A model generated the notes under the pieces. It made no database searches, was not told the origin of the DNA, and saw only the letters and a program-made list of their open reading frames with translations. Both the position numbers and the translations under genes were made by a program. A stretch of 8,650 bases of DNA from Clostridiales bacterium UBA1779 (GTDB lineage Bacteria; Bacillota; Clostridia; Oscillospirales; CAG-272). The stretch's first letter is position 1. Each line of letters begins with the position of its first letter. Below are positions 1 through 6,547 of the stretch, piece after piece. The stretch is taken from contig DCGL01000155.1 of NCBI GenBank assembly GCA_002314565.1, positions 12,304 to 20,953 on the forward strand. The letters run 5' to 3'.

Positions 1-56
1 CAGGAGAGAAGAGCCCCGCCGAGGTCACCCTGAAAATGCTTGAAACGATGGCATAA
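1..56 (+). CDS. C-terminal end of an unidentified upstream gene (partial)
   Basis: In the frame beginning at base 3 the sequence reads GEKSPAEVTLKMLETMA and stops at TAA 54-56. I take this as the tail of a real gene because it runs open to the window edge and ends 13 bp before the next start. In addition, the ribosome binding site of the following glycosidase (AAAAGGAG, 55-62) overlaps its stop codon, as is usual inside an operon. Seventeen residues are too few to name a family. Its position suggests it belongs to the same carbohydrate-use transcript as the GH127 gene. Confidence 0.6.
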   Translation, partial: GEKSPAEVTLKMLETMA

Positions 57-62
57 AAGGAG
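55..62 (+). promoter_or_regulatory. Ribosome binding site fixing the GH127 start at 70
   Basis: AAAAGGAG lies 7 nt before ATG 70. The same frame extends up to a TTG at 40, but that codon has no comparable Shine-Dalgarno sequence and would place the start inside the upstream gene. ATG 70 is therefore preferred. Confidence 0.85.
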
Positions 63-69
63 AACAAAA

Positions 70-2004
70 ATGGCAAGATACGATTTTTTCGGGAATGAAG
101 AGCTTCAGGTGCTGAAGGATAACAGAGAAGAAAAAGAAATTTACGGAACTGCAGGAGCACTCTGCCTGGATATAGAAAACAAGCAGCTTTGCGACGAATC
201 CCTCTGGGCACGTTTCGTCGAAGAATTCCGCGTGCGCAACGACGGCAAAAACGGAATCTGGTGCGGCGAATACTGGGGCAAAATGATGCGCGGAGCAGTG
301 CTCGTTTATCAGTACACGAAATCACCGAGGCTTTACTCTGTGCTCGAAAACACGGTTCGCGATATTATGTCGACGGCCGATGAGCACGGCAGAATATCGA
401 CCTACCCTGAGGAGCACGAATTCTTTGCCTGGGACCTGTGGTGCCGCAAATACGTGCTGCTCGGCCTTGAATTTTTCATCGAAATCTGCAGGGATTCTGA
501 GCTTGAGAAGCAGATTATTGCATCCCTGTCGAAGCAGTGCGACTGTCTCTGCTCGAAAATCGGAGACGGAAAGATAAGTATTGCTGCGACCGCCGCCGGT
601 TCCGCCTGGGGAGGAATGAACTCCGCAAGCGTTCTCGAGCCTGTCGTCAGACTTTACAGACTTACGGAAGACGGAAAATATCTGGATTTCGCACGTCATA
701 TTGTGAACTCCGGCGCCTGTTCGAGAGTCAATATTTTTGAAGCGGCTTACGAAAATAAAAAGGCCCCGTACGAATACGGAATCAACAAAGCGTACGAGAT
801 GATATCCTGCTTTGAGGGGCTGCTTGAGTATTATTATCTGACAAAAGACGAAAAGGCCCGTGCCACGGTTGAACAATTCGCCGAAAAGGTTGCAGAGACG
901 GACGTCACGGTGATAGGCTCCTGCGGCTGCACACATGAACTCTTTGACGCTTCGTACCTGCGCCAGACGGCCGACGTATCGGATACGGCAATCATGCAGG
1001 AAACCTGCGTTACCGTCACCTGGATGAAATTCTGCGAAAAAATGCTGCGCCTGACAGGCAAGGCAAAATGGGCGGATATGACGGAAACGAGCTTTTATAA
1101 TGCATATCTCGGTGCTTACAACCCGAAATTCCTGCAGGCAAGGGACGTAAAAAAGTATTGCGAAGACGGAAGAATGAAGCCGTCACAGCTGCTCTTCGAC
1201 AGCTACTCCCCCCTGACAGTTGGAACGCGCGGGGTTAAAACAGGAGGCCTTCAGAAGCTCGCTGACGGCGGATATTTCGGCTGCTGTGCCTCTATTGCCG
1301 CTGCAGGAGCCGGACTTTTTGCCAACTCCCGGGTTCTGAACGGTGAAAACGGCCCATATATCGCGGGATTTGAAAGCTGGAAGTACCGGTTCAGGACTCC
1401 TGCCGGACAGGAAGCCGTGCTTTTCATAAACGGATCGTATCCTTATTCCCAGGGAGCGGTTCAGGTCATTCTTGAACTTGAAAAGAACGAAAAATTCACA
1501 ATCAATCTCAGAGCCCCCGGCTGGTCAAAAAAGACGGACGCGGCGTCGGAAAATGCAGAAATGAGCACAGGCGACGGATGGATTTCTTTTGAAAAAGAAT
1601 GGAGCGACGGGGACAAAATCAGCCTTGCATTCGATATGTCGCTTTCCGTGATGCACGCTCCGCTTTATGACAGCGTCACGACCTACAATATCGACTGGGC
1701 AAAAAGAGAGATGTTCGGCACCCTCTGCACGCAGACCGAACGCGAAAAGCGCAAAATCTGCGTAAGCCGCGGCCCTGTTGTTCTTGCCGAGGAGGAAGGC
1801 CTGACATCGGCTGATATTTCAGAGCCTGTGTCTGAAGATTTCATCCTGAACGCAAAGATTGCGGCAAAATCGCAGCCGGACCTTGTTCACCATCTCGTCT
1901 GCACTCTGAAAGCTGCAGACGGCAAGACACTTACACTTTGCGATTATGCTTCAGCCGGCAGTGACTGGCAGAAAAAAATCTGCGCCTGGATGGACGCAGA
2001 ATGA
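70..2004 (+). CDS. GH127 (DUF1680) beta-L-arabinofuranosidase-type glycoside hydrolase
   Basis: The 644-aa protein is close to the length of the characterised GH127 enzyme HypBA1 (658 aa), which releases terminal beta-L-arabinofuranose. It lacks a signal peptide and should act in the cytoplasm on imported oligosaccharides. An alpha/alpha-barrel region covers about residues 25-420 and includes GGMNSASVLEPVVRLYRLTEDGKYL near 181-205. The catalytic and zinc residues of the family are visible: E311 and C313 in the ETC motif, and C405-C406 in GCCASI, with C405 the expected nucleophile. E290 in THELF is the likely acid/base. A beta-sandwich follows, ending in a typical SRGPVVLAEEEG segment near 566-577. 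The ETC-to-CC spacing is about 15 residues longer than I recall for HypBA1. The family is firm. The exact sugar is not, since related DUF1680 proteins differ in specificity. It is probably co-transcribed with the gene ending at 56. Confidence 0.9.
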   Translation: MARYDFFGNEELQVLKDNREEKEIYGTAGALCLDIENKQLCDESLWARFVEEFRVRNDGKNGIWCGEYWGKMMRGAVLVYQYTKSPRLYSVLENTVRDIMSTADEHGRISTYPEEHEFFAWDLWCRKYVLLGLEFFIEICRDSELEKQIIASLSKQCDCLCSKIGDGKISIAATAAGSAWGGMNSASVLEPVVRLYRLTEDGKYLDFARHIVNSGACSRVNIFEAAYENKKAPYEYGINKAYEMISCFEGLLEYYYLTKDEKARATVEQFAEKVAETDVTVIGSCGCTHELFDASYLRQTADVSDTAIMQETCVTVTWMKFCEKMLRLTGKAKWADMTETSFYNAYLGAYNPKFLQARDVKKYCEDGRMKPSQLLFDSYSPLTVGTRGVKTGGLQKLADGGYFGCCASIAAAGAGLFANSRVLNGENGPYIAGFESWKYRFRTPAGQEAVLFINGSYPYSQGAVQVILELEKNEKFTINLRAPGWSKKTDAASENAEMSTGDGWISFEKEWSDGDKISLAFDMSLSVMHAPLYDSVTTYNIDWAKREMFGTLCTQTEREKRKICVSRGPVVLAEEEGLTSADISEPVSEDFILNAKIAAKSQPDLVHHLVCTLKAADGKTLTLCDYASAGSDWQKKICAWMDAE

Positions 2005-2010
2005 TATGCG

Positions 2011-2050
2011 GACCGGGGGACAGATGTGCGTGCACATCTGTCCCCCGGTC
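2011..2050. repeat. Perfect 19-bp inverted repeat (REP-like hairpin)
   Basis: The arms 2011-2029 and 2032-2050 are exactly complementary, with only GT between them, and begin and end with GACCGGGGGAC / GTCCCCCGGTC. It lies 6 bp after the GH127 stop and between convergent genes. Neither side carries a T tract (AAAATTG follows on +, CCGCATATC on -), so it is not a standard intrinsic terminator, although it could block exonucleases or act as a bidirectional transcript end. The motif recurs in the adjacent hairpin, which points to a repeat family. Confidence 0.8.
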
Positions 2051-2090
2051 AAAATTGAGCCACCAGAATCGTCCCCTGGTCCGATTTGGT
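2051..2090 (-). repeat. Second REP-like unit with imperfect hairpin
   Basis: On the - strand this reads GACCAGGGGACGATTCTGG followed by TGGCTCAATTTT. It repeats the GACC(G/A)GGGGAC core of the neighbouring palindrome, here at 2071-2081. Bases 2062-2071 and 2082-2090 can pair with one bulged G around a 10-nt loop. The layout (GGGGAC, TTCT, then a TCA end) resembles REP sequences mobilised by RAYT (Y1-type) transposases. That family assignment is from memory of such repeats, not from a comparison. Confidence 0.5.
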
Positions 2091-2130
2091 TTATTCGCGG
2101 CACTTCAGTGAGTCGAAAAATGGTATTTTT

Positions 2131-3177
2131 TTATCTGACGGATAAATTGATTCCTTTTGTTGCTATCCATGCAGACCAGGTACGGTAATGCTTCGGATCG
2201 TTTAGATGGTATCCGTTGCTGTACTGTGTATCAAGATTTCCGTTTCCGTCGCCGAAAAGTTCGTTTGCGTCGATATATACAATCGAATGCCAGTCGGCAA
2301 GTTCTGAAAGATATGTGTTGATTTTCAGAATATTTCCGTTTCTGTCGTATTTGTGTGATGCGGACCAGGCTTTGGTGCCGAGAAGAGTTGCTTCAACGCA
2401 AAAGACGGCATCTGGAACGTTCTGCTTTACCATCGTGATTATTCTGGCGACCTGGTTTTCAACGTAGCTCATATCCGCATAACCGCTTTCGTTTGCGCCG
2501 AACATAAGATAGAATTTTTTGAAATTACCGCTTTTAACAAGCGTTTCAAAGTTGCTGTCTCCGAGATTCTGTGAGCTTGCACCGTGATATACGGGAATAA
2601 CCGTGTCCTCTTTGAGAACAGAGGAGCACATAAGTCCGTCTTTGGCAAAGAAGGTTGCAGTTTTGAGCTCCTCACCGCAGCGCAGGCGCAGACCGTTGAC
2701 GTTTGAATCTCCTACAAACAGAGCGTCAGAGAAATAATCTGCGTCGGCAATTATCCACGGGTAATTGTCACGGGTGAGCGCTTCGGTTTCGGGGGCAGAG
2801 GTTGTGATTTCAACCGTTGTGATTTCAACTGTGGTCGTCACTTCGCTTGTTTCGGGTGATTGTGTTTCGATTTCGCTTGTGATTTCTACGGCTTCCGTTG
2901 TTTCAGAGGGCTCGGCTGTTGTCTCGGGTGAACTTGCCGTTTCATCGGTTAGCGGATTTACGGGCTCCGTCCGAACCGATTCGGAGCTGAAAAGACCGCC
3001 GGGCCCATAGGGGTCATACGGGTCGAAAGTGTCTTCGGTGGCAGTCGTCTGCTCACCGAAGAGAGAATCCTTTATTGAGGTAAAGCTGCAAAGTCCGGTG
3101 ACAAAGGGAAAGGTCAGACACAGGCAGAGTATAAATACCGTGACGGAAAGCACGGCTTTTAGTTTTTCATTTTTCAT
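2131..3177 (-). CDS. Membrane-anchored extracytoplasmic SGNH/GDSL hydrolase, partner of the MBOAT
   Basis: The 348-aa protein has a short basic N terminus and one hydrophobic segment (about 8-28) that acts as an anchor or signal. A low-complexity region rich in Thr, Glu, Ser and Pro (about 44-135) follows, and then an SGNH domain (about 140-348). SGNH blocks are visible: GDS with nucleophile S158 in FVGDSN, oxyanion N229 in FGANES, and D327-H330 in NDPKH as the DxxH pair. No lipobox is evident (VTGLC does not fit). The gene begins 56 bp after the MBOAT stop on the same strand. MBOAT plus SGNH pairs are known to add O-acetyl groups to polysaccharide or peptidoglycan (PatA/PatB, AlgI/AlgJ-like logic), so I infer a role as the external transferase or esterase. 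The start is ATG 3177, with only a weak purine stretch (GGAT) upstream. An esterase acting alone is the main alternative. Confidence 0.85.
   Translation of the reverse strand: MKNEKLKAVLSVTVFILCLCLTFPFVTGLCSFTSIKDSLFGEQTTATEDTFDPYDPYGPGGLFSSESVRTEPVNPLTDETASSPETTAEPSETTEAVEITSEIETQSPETSEVTTTVEITTVEITTSAPETEALTRDNYPWIIADADYFSDALFVGDSNVNGLRLRCGEELKTATFFAKDGLMCSSVLKEDTVIPVYHGASSQNLGDSNFETLVKSGNFKKFYLMFGANESGYADMSYVENQVARIITMVKQNVPDAVFCVEATLLGTKAWSASHKYDRNGNILKINTYLSELADWHSIVYIDANELFGDGNGNLDTQYSNGYHLNDPKHYRTWSAWIATKGINLSVR
2801..2830 (-). repeat. 15-bp tandem duplication in the Thr-rich linker
   Basis: Bases 2801-2815 and 2816-2830 differ only at the last position. On the coding strand they give two successive VEITT units in the linker of the SGNH protein. 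This is a recent-looking in-frame duplication of the type that changes linker length. Confidence 0.75.
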
Positions 3178-3233
3178 TTTTTTATCCGTATTTACAGAAT
3201 TTTGATGTTGTATGGCAATATTGCCGGAAGGTG

Positions 3234-4625
3234 TCAGAAATTGCCGTAGGCAAAGGGGTCGGCCCCGGTTTTGAATATGAACCAGACCGATACTATGAAG
3301 ACGGCAAGCAGAAGAATATTCCAGACAACGGTTTTTTCATACTTTTTGTGTAAAAATTCGGGAATTCCCGTGCAGAAAACGAGTCCTGCGGTGAGATAAG
3401 GCCAGTACGTTGAAAGATATGAAATCCAGTCGCCTTCGGCAAACCATATTCCTTCTGAAGAGAAGAACGGAAAGAGGCGGCTAAACAGATTGGCAAGAAC
3501 CGACATATCGGAAACGGCAAAAACGGCCCAGGAAAGAGGAATGAGCAGTGCCATGTAAATATGGCAGAGGACGCGGCTCTTATCCAGATATTTCTTGAGA
3601 AACAGTTTTTCTATCACGACTATGACGCCGAGTCCGAGTCCCCATATTATGAAATTCCAGTGGGATCCGTGCCAGATTCCGGTAAAGAGCCAGACGGCAA
3701 AGAGATTTAAGACGTTTCTCCATTTTGAGCAGCGGCTGCCGCCGAGAGGAATGTAAATATATTTGCGGAACCAGGCACCGAGAGTGATGTGCCAGCGGCG
3801 CCAGAATTCTGTCATGCTCTTTGAAACGTAGGGCTGACGGAAGTTTTCGGGCAGCTCGAAGCCGAGCATACGGCCGACTCCGATAGCCATAAGTGAGTAG
3901 CCCGCGAAATCGAAGTAAATGTAAACTGAGTAAGAAACGATACAGAGCCAGGCAAGGGGTGTTGAAATATCCGTGAAATTAAGTTCTGAGGCTTTTGTCC
4001 AGAGCCTGAACAGTCTGTCGGCAATCAGAACCTTGAAGCCGAGACCGAGCACGAAGGTGCGAAGACCGGATGCGAAATTTTCAATACAGTATTGCCTTGA
4101 TGAAAACTGCTTTTCGAGCTCCGTATACCCGACGATGGGCCCCTGAAGAATGACGGGGAAGAATGAAAACCAGAGTGCGAAACGCAGGGGATTTTCTTCG
4201 GCATAGCATCTTGCGTGGTAAACGTCCGACAGATACGAGGCTGCGCGGAAGCTGTAAAAGGACAGACCGAGCGGCAGCGCAATCGTCGAAAAGCCGATTT
4301 TGCCGAGGGCTTCGAGGGCGGACGGGCTGATTGCCTTCACGTATTTGAAGAAAAACAGCACTCCGATATTCAGAATGATTCCCGTGACGAGCCACGCACG
4401 GCGCAGTCTCGGCCTTCTTTCGATTCCGAGGCCGAGCAGCCAGTTGGAAATGACCAAGAAAACGAGCAAAGCGATTGCCGCCGGGCAGGAAATACAGCCG
4501 AAAACGTAAAATCCGAGGCTGCCGCAGAGCAAAAGCCCGTTTCTGCCGCGCTCCGGCATAAGATAATAGGCTGCGCAGAAGAGCGGCAAAAAGATATATA
4601 AAAATTCAAGGCTTGATAGAGTCAC
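3234..4625 (-). CDS. MBOAT family membrane-bound O-acyltransferase (DltB/AlgI-like)
   Basis: The 463-aa polytopic protein has about 11-13 hydrophobic segments. Family hallmarks are all present: the N terminus SSLEFLYIFLPLF, LQGPIVGY (about 160-167), YFDFAGYSLMAIG (about 237-249), EFWRRWHITLGAWFRKYIYIPLGG with H279, GIWHGSHWNFIIWG with the conserved catalytic H319, and the C terminus DPFAYGNF. It is thought to move an acyl group, usually acetyl, from a cytoplasmic donor through the membrane to an outer acceptor. I choose GTG 4625 because GGAGG (4632-4636) sits 6 nt upstream and the resulting N terminus fits the family. The longer TTG start at 4649 would lie at the predicted transcript start. 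It is first in a two-gene operon with the SGNH hydrolase. The acceptor glycan cannot be read from sequence, and no dltA or dltC is present, so D-alanylation is less likely than O-acetylation. Confidence 0.93.
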   Translation of the reverse strand: MTLSSLEFLYIFLPLFCAAYYLMPERGRNGLLLCGSLGFYVFGCISCPAAIALLVFLVISNWLLGLGIERRPRLRRAWLVTGIILNIGVLFFFKYVKAISPSALEALGKIGFSTIALPLGLSFYSFRAASYLSDVYHARCYAEENPLRFALWFSFFPVILQGPIVGYTELEKQFSSRQYCIENFASGLRTFVLGLGFKVLIADRLFRLWTKASELNFTDISTPLAWLCIVSYSVYIYFDFAGYSLMAIGVGRMLGFELPENFRQPYVSKSMTEFWRRWHITLGAWFRKYIYIPLGGSRCSKWRNVLNLFAVWLFTGIWHGSHWNFIIWGLGLGVIVVIEKLFLKKYLDKSRVLCHIYMALLIPLSWAVFAVSDMSVLANLFSRLFPFFSSEGIWFAEGDWISYLSTYWPYLTAGLVFCTGIPEFLHKKYEKTVVWNILLLAVFIVSVWFIFKTGADPFAYGNF

Positions 4626-4631
4626 CGTCGT

Positions 4632-4636
4632 CCTCC
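4632..4636 (-). promoter_or_regulatory. Ribosome binding site fixing the MBOAT GTG start
   Basis: GGAGG on the - strand is 6 nt before GTG 4625. No other initiation codon nearby has such a site, so it decides in favour of a GTG start. Confidence 0.85.
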
Positions 4637-4660
4637 GCAAAAATGGCAATATATAAAAAA

Positions 4661-4689
4661 ATTATATCATATTATCATAATATAATCAA
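4661..4689 (-). promoter_or_regulatory. SigA-type promoter of the MBOAT-SGNH operon
   Basis: On the - strand, TTGATT (4689-4684) is followed by 17 nt and then TATAAT (4666-4661), with a TG one base before the -10 (extended -10, TGATATAAT). Transcription would start near 4654, about 29 nt before GTG 4625, leaving room for the GGAGG site. Confidence 0.78.
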
Positions 4690-4702
4690 TACCAACGGTT
4701 AC

Positions 4703-4727
4703 CGGTTTGCCAAAAAACCGTTTTTTT
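4703..4727 (+). terminator. Terminator-like hairpin with T7 tail between the divergent promoters
   Basis: CGGTTT (4703-4708) pairs with AAACCG (4715-4720) around a 6-nt loop, and seven T follow (4721-4727). The form is that of a weak intrinsic terminator on the + strand. No + transcript obviously enters it, since the gene to the left runs the other way. It may stop antisense read-through from the left, or be a binding site rather than a terminator. Confidence 0.45.
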
Positions 4728-4730
4728 CAG

Positions 4731-4759
4731 TTGACCGGAACGCCAATTGATGATATAAT
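4731..4759 (+). promoter_or_regulatory. SigA-type promoter of the ABC exporter operon
   Basis: TTGACC (4731-4736), a 17-nt spacer and TATAAT (4754-4759), with TG one base before the -10. A second overlapping TATAAT lies at 4759-4764. The start of transcription is predicted near 4766, giving a leader of about 30 nt before ATG 4796. Confidence 0.85.
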
Positions 4760-4781
4760 ATAATGATATATTTTGTGCTTC

Positions 4782-4788
4782 AGAAAGG
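4782..4788 (+). promoter_or_regulatory. Ribosome binding site fixing the first ABC gene start
   Basis: AGAAAGG ends 7 nt before ATG 4796. The in-frame ATG at 4763 overlaps the promoter -10 region and precedes the predicted transcript start, so it cannot be used from this promoter. Confidence 0.8.
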
Positions 4789-4795
4789 CAGGATA

Positions 4796-6547
4796 ATGTT
4801 CAGGCGTATCTTAAAATCCGTAAGGGAGTTCAAAACTCCGACAATCATTACCTTTATATGTATGGTTGTCGAAGCCGGAATTGAATGCGTAATCCCTTTC
4901 ATCACAGCCGAACTGATAAATCAGCTCAAAAACCCCGATATGCATATAAGCAGCGTCATCATCAAGGGGCTGGAGCTGCTCGGAATGGCTGTTATTTCCC
5001 TCAGCGCCGGCTGGATCGGCGGTCGTACCTGCGCAAAAGCGTCGGCAGGATTTGCAAAAAATCTGCGTTCGGACCTTTTTGCGAAGATTCAGGGCTTCTC
5101 GTTTGAAAGTGTCGACAAATTTTCTTCGGCATCCCTGGTTACGAGACTTACAACAGACGTCTCGAATGCTCAGATGTCATATATGATGTGCAACAGACTG
5201 GCAATCCGCTGCCCGCTTATGTTCATCTTCTCAATCTTTATGGGCTTCTTTATGGGAGGCAAGCTTGCTCTGACCTTTGTCGTCATCATTCCGATTCTGA
5301 CCTTCGGTCTGATTCTCATCGCAAAAAAGGCAATGCCCGCATTCCGGAGCGTTTTCCGCAAATATGATAAGCTCAACGAGTCAATCGAGGAAAACGTAAG
5401 AGGCATGCGCGTCGTAAAGGGCTTTTCACGTGAAGATTACGAAAAGAATAAGTTTGCAAATGCAACCGATGCAATCTGCCGAGATTTCACCAAGGCGGAA
5501 AAAATCGTTGCCCTCAACAACCCTCTGATGGTAATCTGCATGAACTTCAATATGGCCTTCGTCCTGATTGTCGGCTCGAAGCTGATTATCGGCGGAGGCA
5601 CGAGCCTCGACGTCGGACATATGTCCTCGATGCTCACCTACGGAATGCAGATTCTTATGTCTCTTATGATGCTTTCCATGATTTACGTAATTCTGACTAT
5701 TTCCATGGAATCGCTCAGACGTATAAACGAGGTTCTTGAAGAGAAATCCAATCTCACGAATCCCGAAAATCCCGTTTACGAGATTGCCGACGGTTCCGTG
5801 GATTTTGAAGGAGTCCGATTCAAGTACTCCTCTGAGGCAAAAAAGTATGCTCTTGACGAAATCAATCTGCACATTCCCGCGGGTGCAACCGTAGGAGTTA
5901 TAGGAGGCACCGGTTCATCGAAATCAACCTTCGTGCAGCTGATCCCGAGACTTTATGACGTAACCGAAGGCTGCGTCAGAGTCGGAGGCCGCGATGTCAG
6001 AGAATACGACCTCGACACCCTGCGTCAGAACGTTTCGATGGTTCTGCAGAAGAATATGCTGTTTTCGGGCACTATTACCGAAAATCTGCGCTGGGGCAAT
6101 GCAGAGGCAACGGACGATGAAATTGCCGAAGCCGCAGAGCTTGCCCAGGCAGGAGAATTTGTAAAGTCCTTCAGGGAAGGCTACGACAAATACATCGAAC
6201 AGGGCGGAGCGAACGTATCCGGAGGTCAGAAGCAGAGACTCTGCATAGCCCGTGCTCTGCTGCGCAAGCCGAAAATTCTCATTCTCGATGACTCTACGAG
6301 TGCCGTCGACACGAGAACCGACGCTCTTATCCGCGAAGGATTCAAAAAGTATATTCCTTCCACAACAAAGATTATCATTGCACAGCGTATAGCCTCCGTT
6401 CAGGAAGCCGATATGATTATCGTACTTGACGGCGGACGCATCAGCGCCGTCGGTAAGCACGAAGAACTGCTCAGAACCAGCGACATTTACCGCGAGGTTT
6501 ACGAGCAGCAGGTCAACGGAAAGGGGGATGACGGTGATGAAAACTGA
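4796..6547 (+). CDS. ABC exporter subunit with degenerate ATP site (LmrC/BmrC/TM287-like)
   Basis: The 583-aa half-transporter has six membrane segments (about 14-41, 56-76, two within 135-176, 243-265 and 276-303) and a nucleotide-binding domain from about 332. It has Walker A GGTGSSKST (K376), Q-loop Q418, signature VSGGQ (474-478), and Walker B ILILDD in which the catalytic Glu is replaced by D499. The H-loop His is replaced by Q530 (IIAQRI). These changes mark the non-catalytic partner of a heterodimeric exporter, as in BmrC, LmrC or TM287. Its intact signature should complete the active site of the partner. The coupling-helix segment SVDKFSSASLVTRLTTDV fits this subfamily. The gene overlaps the second ABC gene by 11 bp. 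Exporters of this class handle drugs, dyes, lipids or peptides, and the substrate here is unknown. Confidence 0.95.
   Translation: MFRRILKSVREFKTPTIITFICMVVEAGIECVIPFITAELINQLKNPDMHISSVIIKGLELLGMAVISLSAGWIGGRTCAKASAGFAKNLRSDLFAKIQGFSFESVDKFSSASLVTRLTTDVSNAQMSYMMCNRLAIRCPLMFIFSIFMGFFMGGKLALTFVVIIPILTFGLILIAKKAMPAFRSVFRKYDKLNESIEENVRGMRVVKGFSREDYEKNKFANATDAICRDFTKAEKIVALNNPLMVICMNFNMAFVLIVGSKLIIGGGTSLDVGHMSSMLTYGMQILMSLMMLSMIYVILTISMESLRRINEVLEEKSNLTNPENPVYEIADGSVDFEGVRFKYSSEAKKYALDEINLHIPAGATVGVIGGTGSSKSTFVQLIPRLYDVTEGCVRVGGRDVREYDLDTLRQNVSMVLQKNMLFSGTITENLRWGNAEATDDEIAEAAELAQAGEFVKSFREGYDKYIEQGGANVSGGQKQRLCIARALLRKPKILILDDSTSAVDTRTDALIREGFKKYIPSTTKIIIAQRIASVQEADMIIVLDGGRISAVGKHEELLRTSDIYREVYEQQVNGKGDDGDEN
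6518..6527 (+). promoter_or_regulatory. Ribosome binding site for the second ABC gene, inside the first
   Basis: GGAAAGGGGG lies within the last codons of the first ABC gene. ATG 6537 is 9 nt downstream and GTG 6534 is 6 nt downstream, and both are in frame. ATG 6528 directly abuts the site and is unlikely. I choose ATG 6537, with GTG 6534 as the alternative (one residue longer). Confidence 0.7.

Noticed and set aside
322..936. 204-aa open frame antisense to GH127
   Set aside because: It is a shadow of the GH127 coding frame. It has no ribosome binding site and no recognisable domain, and the overlapping + strand protein has intact catalytic motifs.
2011..2050. Palindrome read as a standard intrinsic terminator for the convergent genes
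   Set aside because: No T tract follows the stem on either strand (AAAATTG on +, CCGCATATC on -). I keep it as a repeat.
2131..2140. TTATCTGAC shared between the end of the SGNH gene and the tandem repeat at 8538-8563
   Set aside because: Nine bases only. The copy at 2131 is coding sequence (SVR and stop), so chance is a sufficient explanation.
3090..3093. Lipoprotein signal (Cys near residue 30 of the SGNH protein)
   Set aside because: VTGLC has Leu directly before the Cys, where a lipobox needs a small residue, so I call a simple membrane anchor or signal instead.
3214..3225. Palindrome GGCAATATTGCC between the MBOAT and SGNH genes
   Set aside because: A 12-bp perfect palindrome, but short and single, with no second copy in the window and no promoter pair of quality beside it. 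A weak TTGCCA and a TAAATA-like pair exist but do not convince me of an internal promoter.
4215..4601. 128-aa + strand frame opposite the MBOAT N terminus
   Set aside because: The Gln/Glu/Arg-rich translation is what arises opposite hydrophobic membrane codons. No ribosome binding site, and the MBOAT on the other strand is certain.
5924..6460. 178-aa open frame antisense to the first ABC gene
   Set aside because: It lies wholly across the nucleotide-binding domain, whose motifs are conserved on the + strand. The antisense translation resembles no family.
6426..6536. Extended N terminus for the second ABC gene
   Set aside because: The 37 residues overlap the conserved end of the first ABC protein, have no membrane or family character, and the good ribosome binding site is at 6518-6527.
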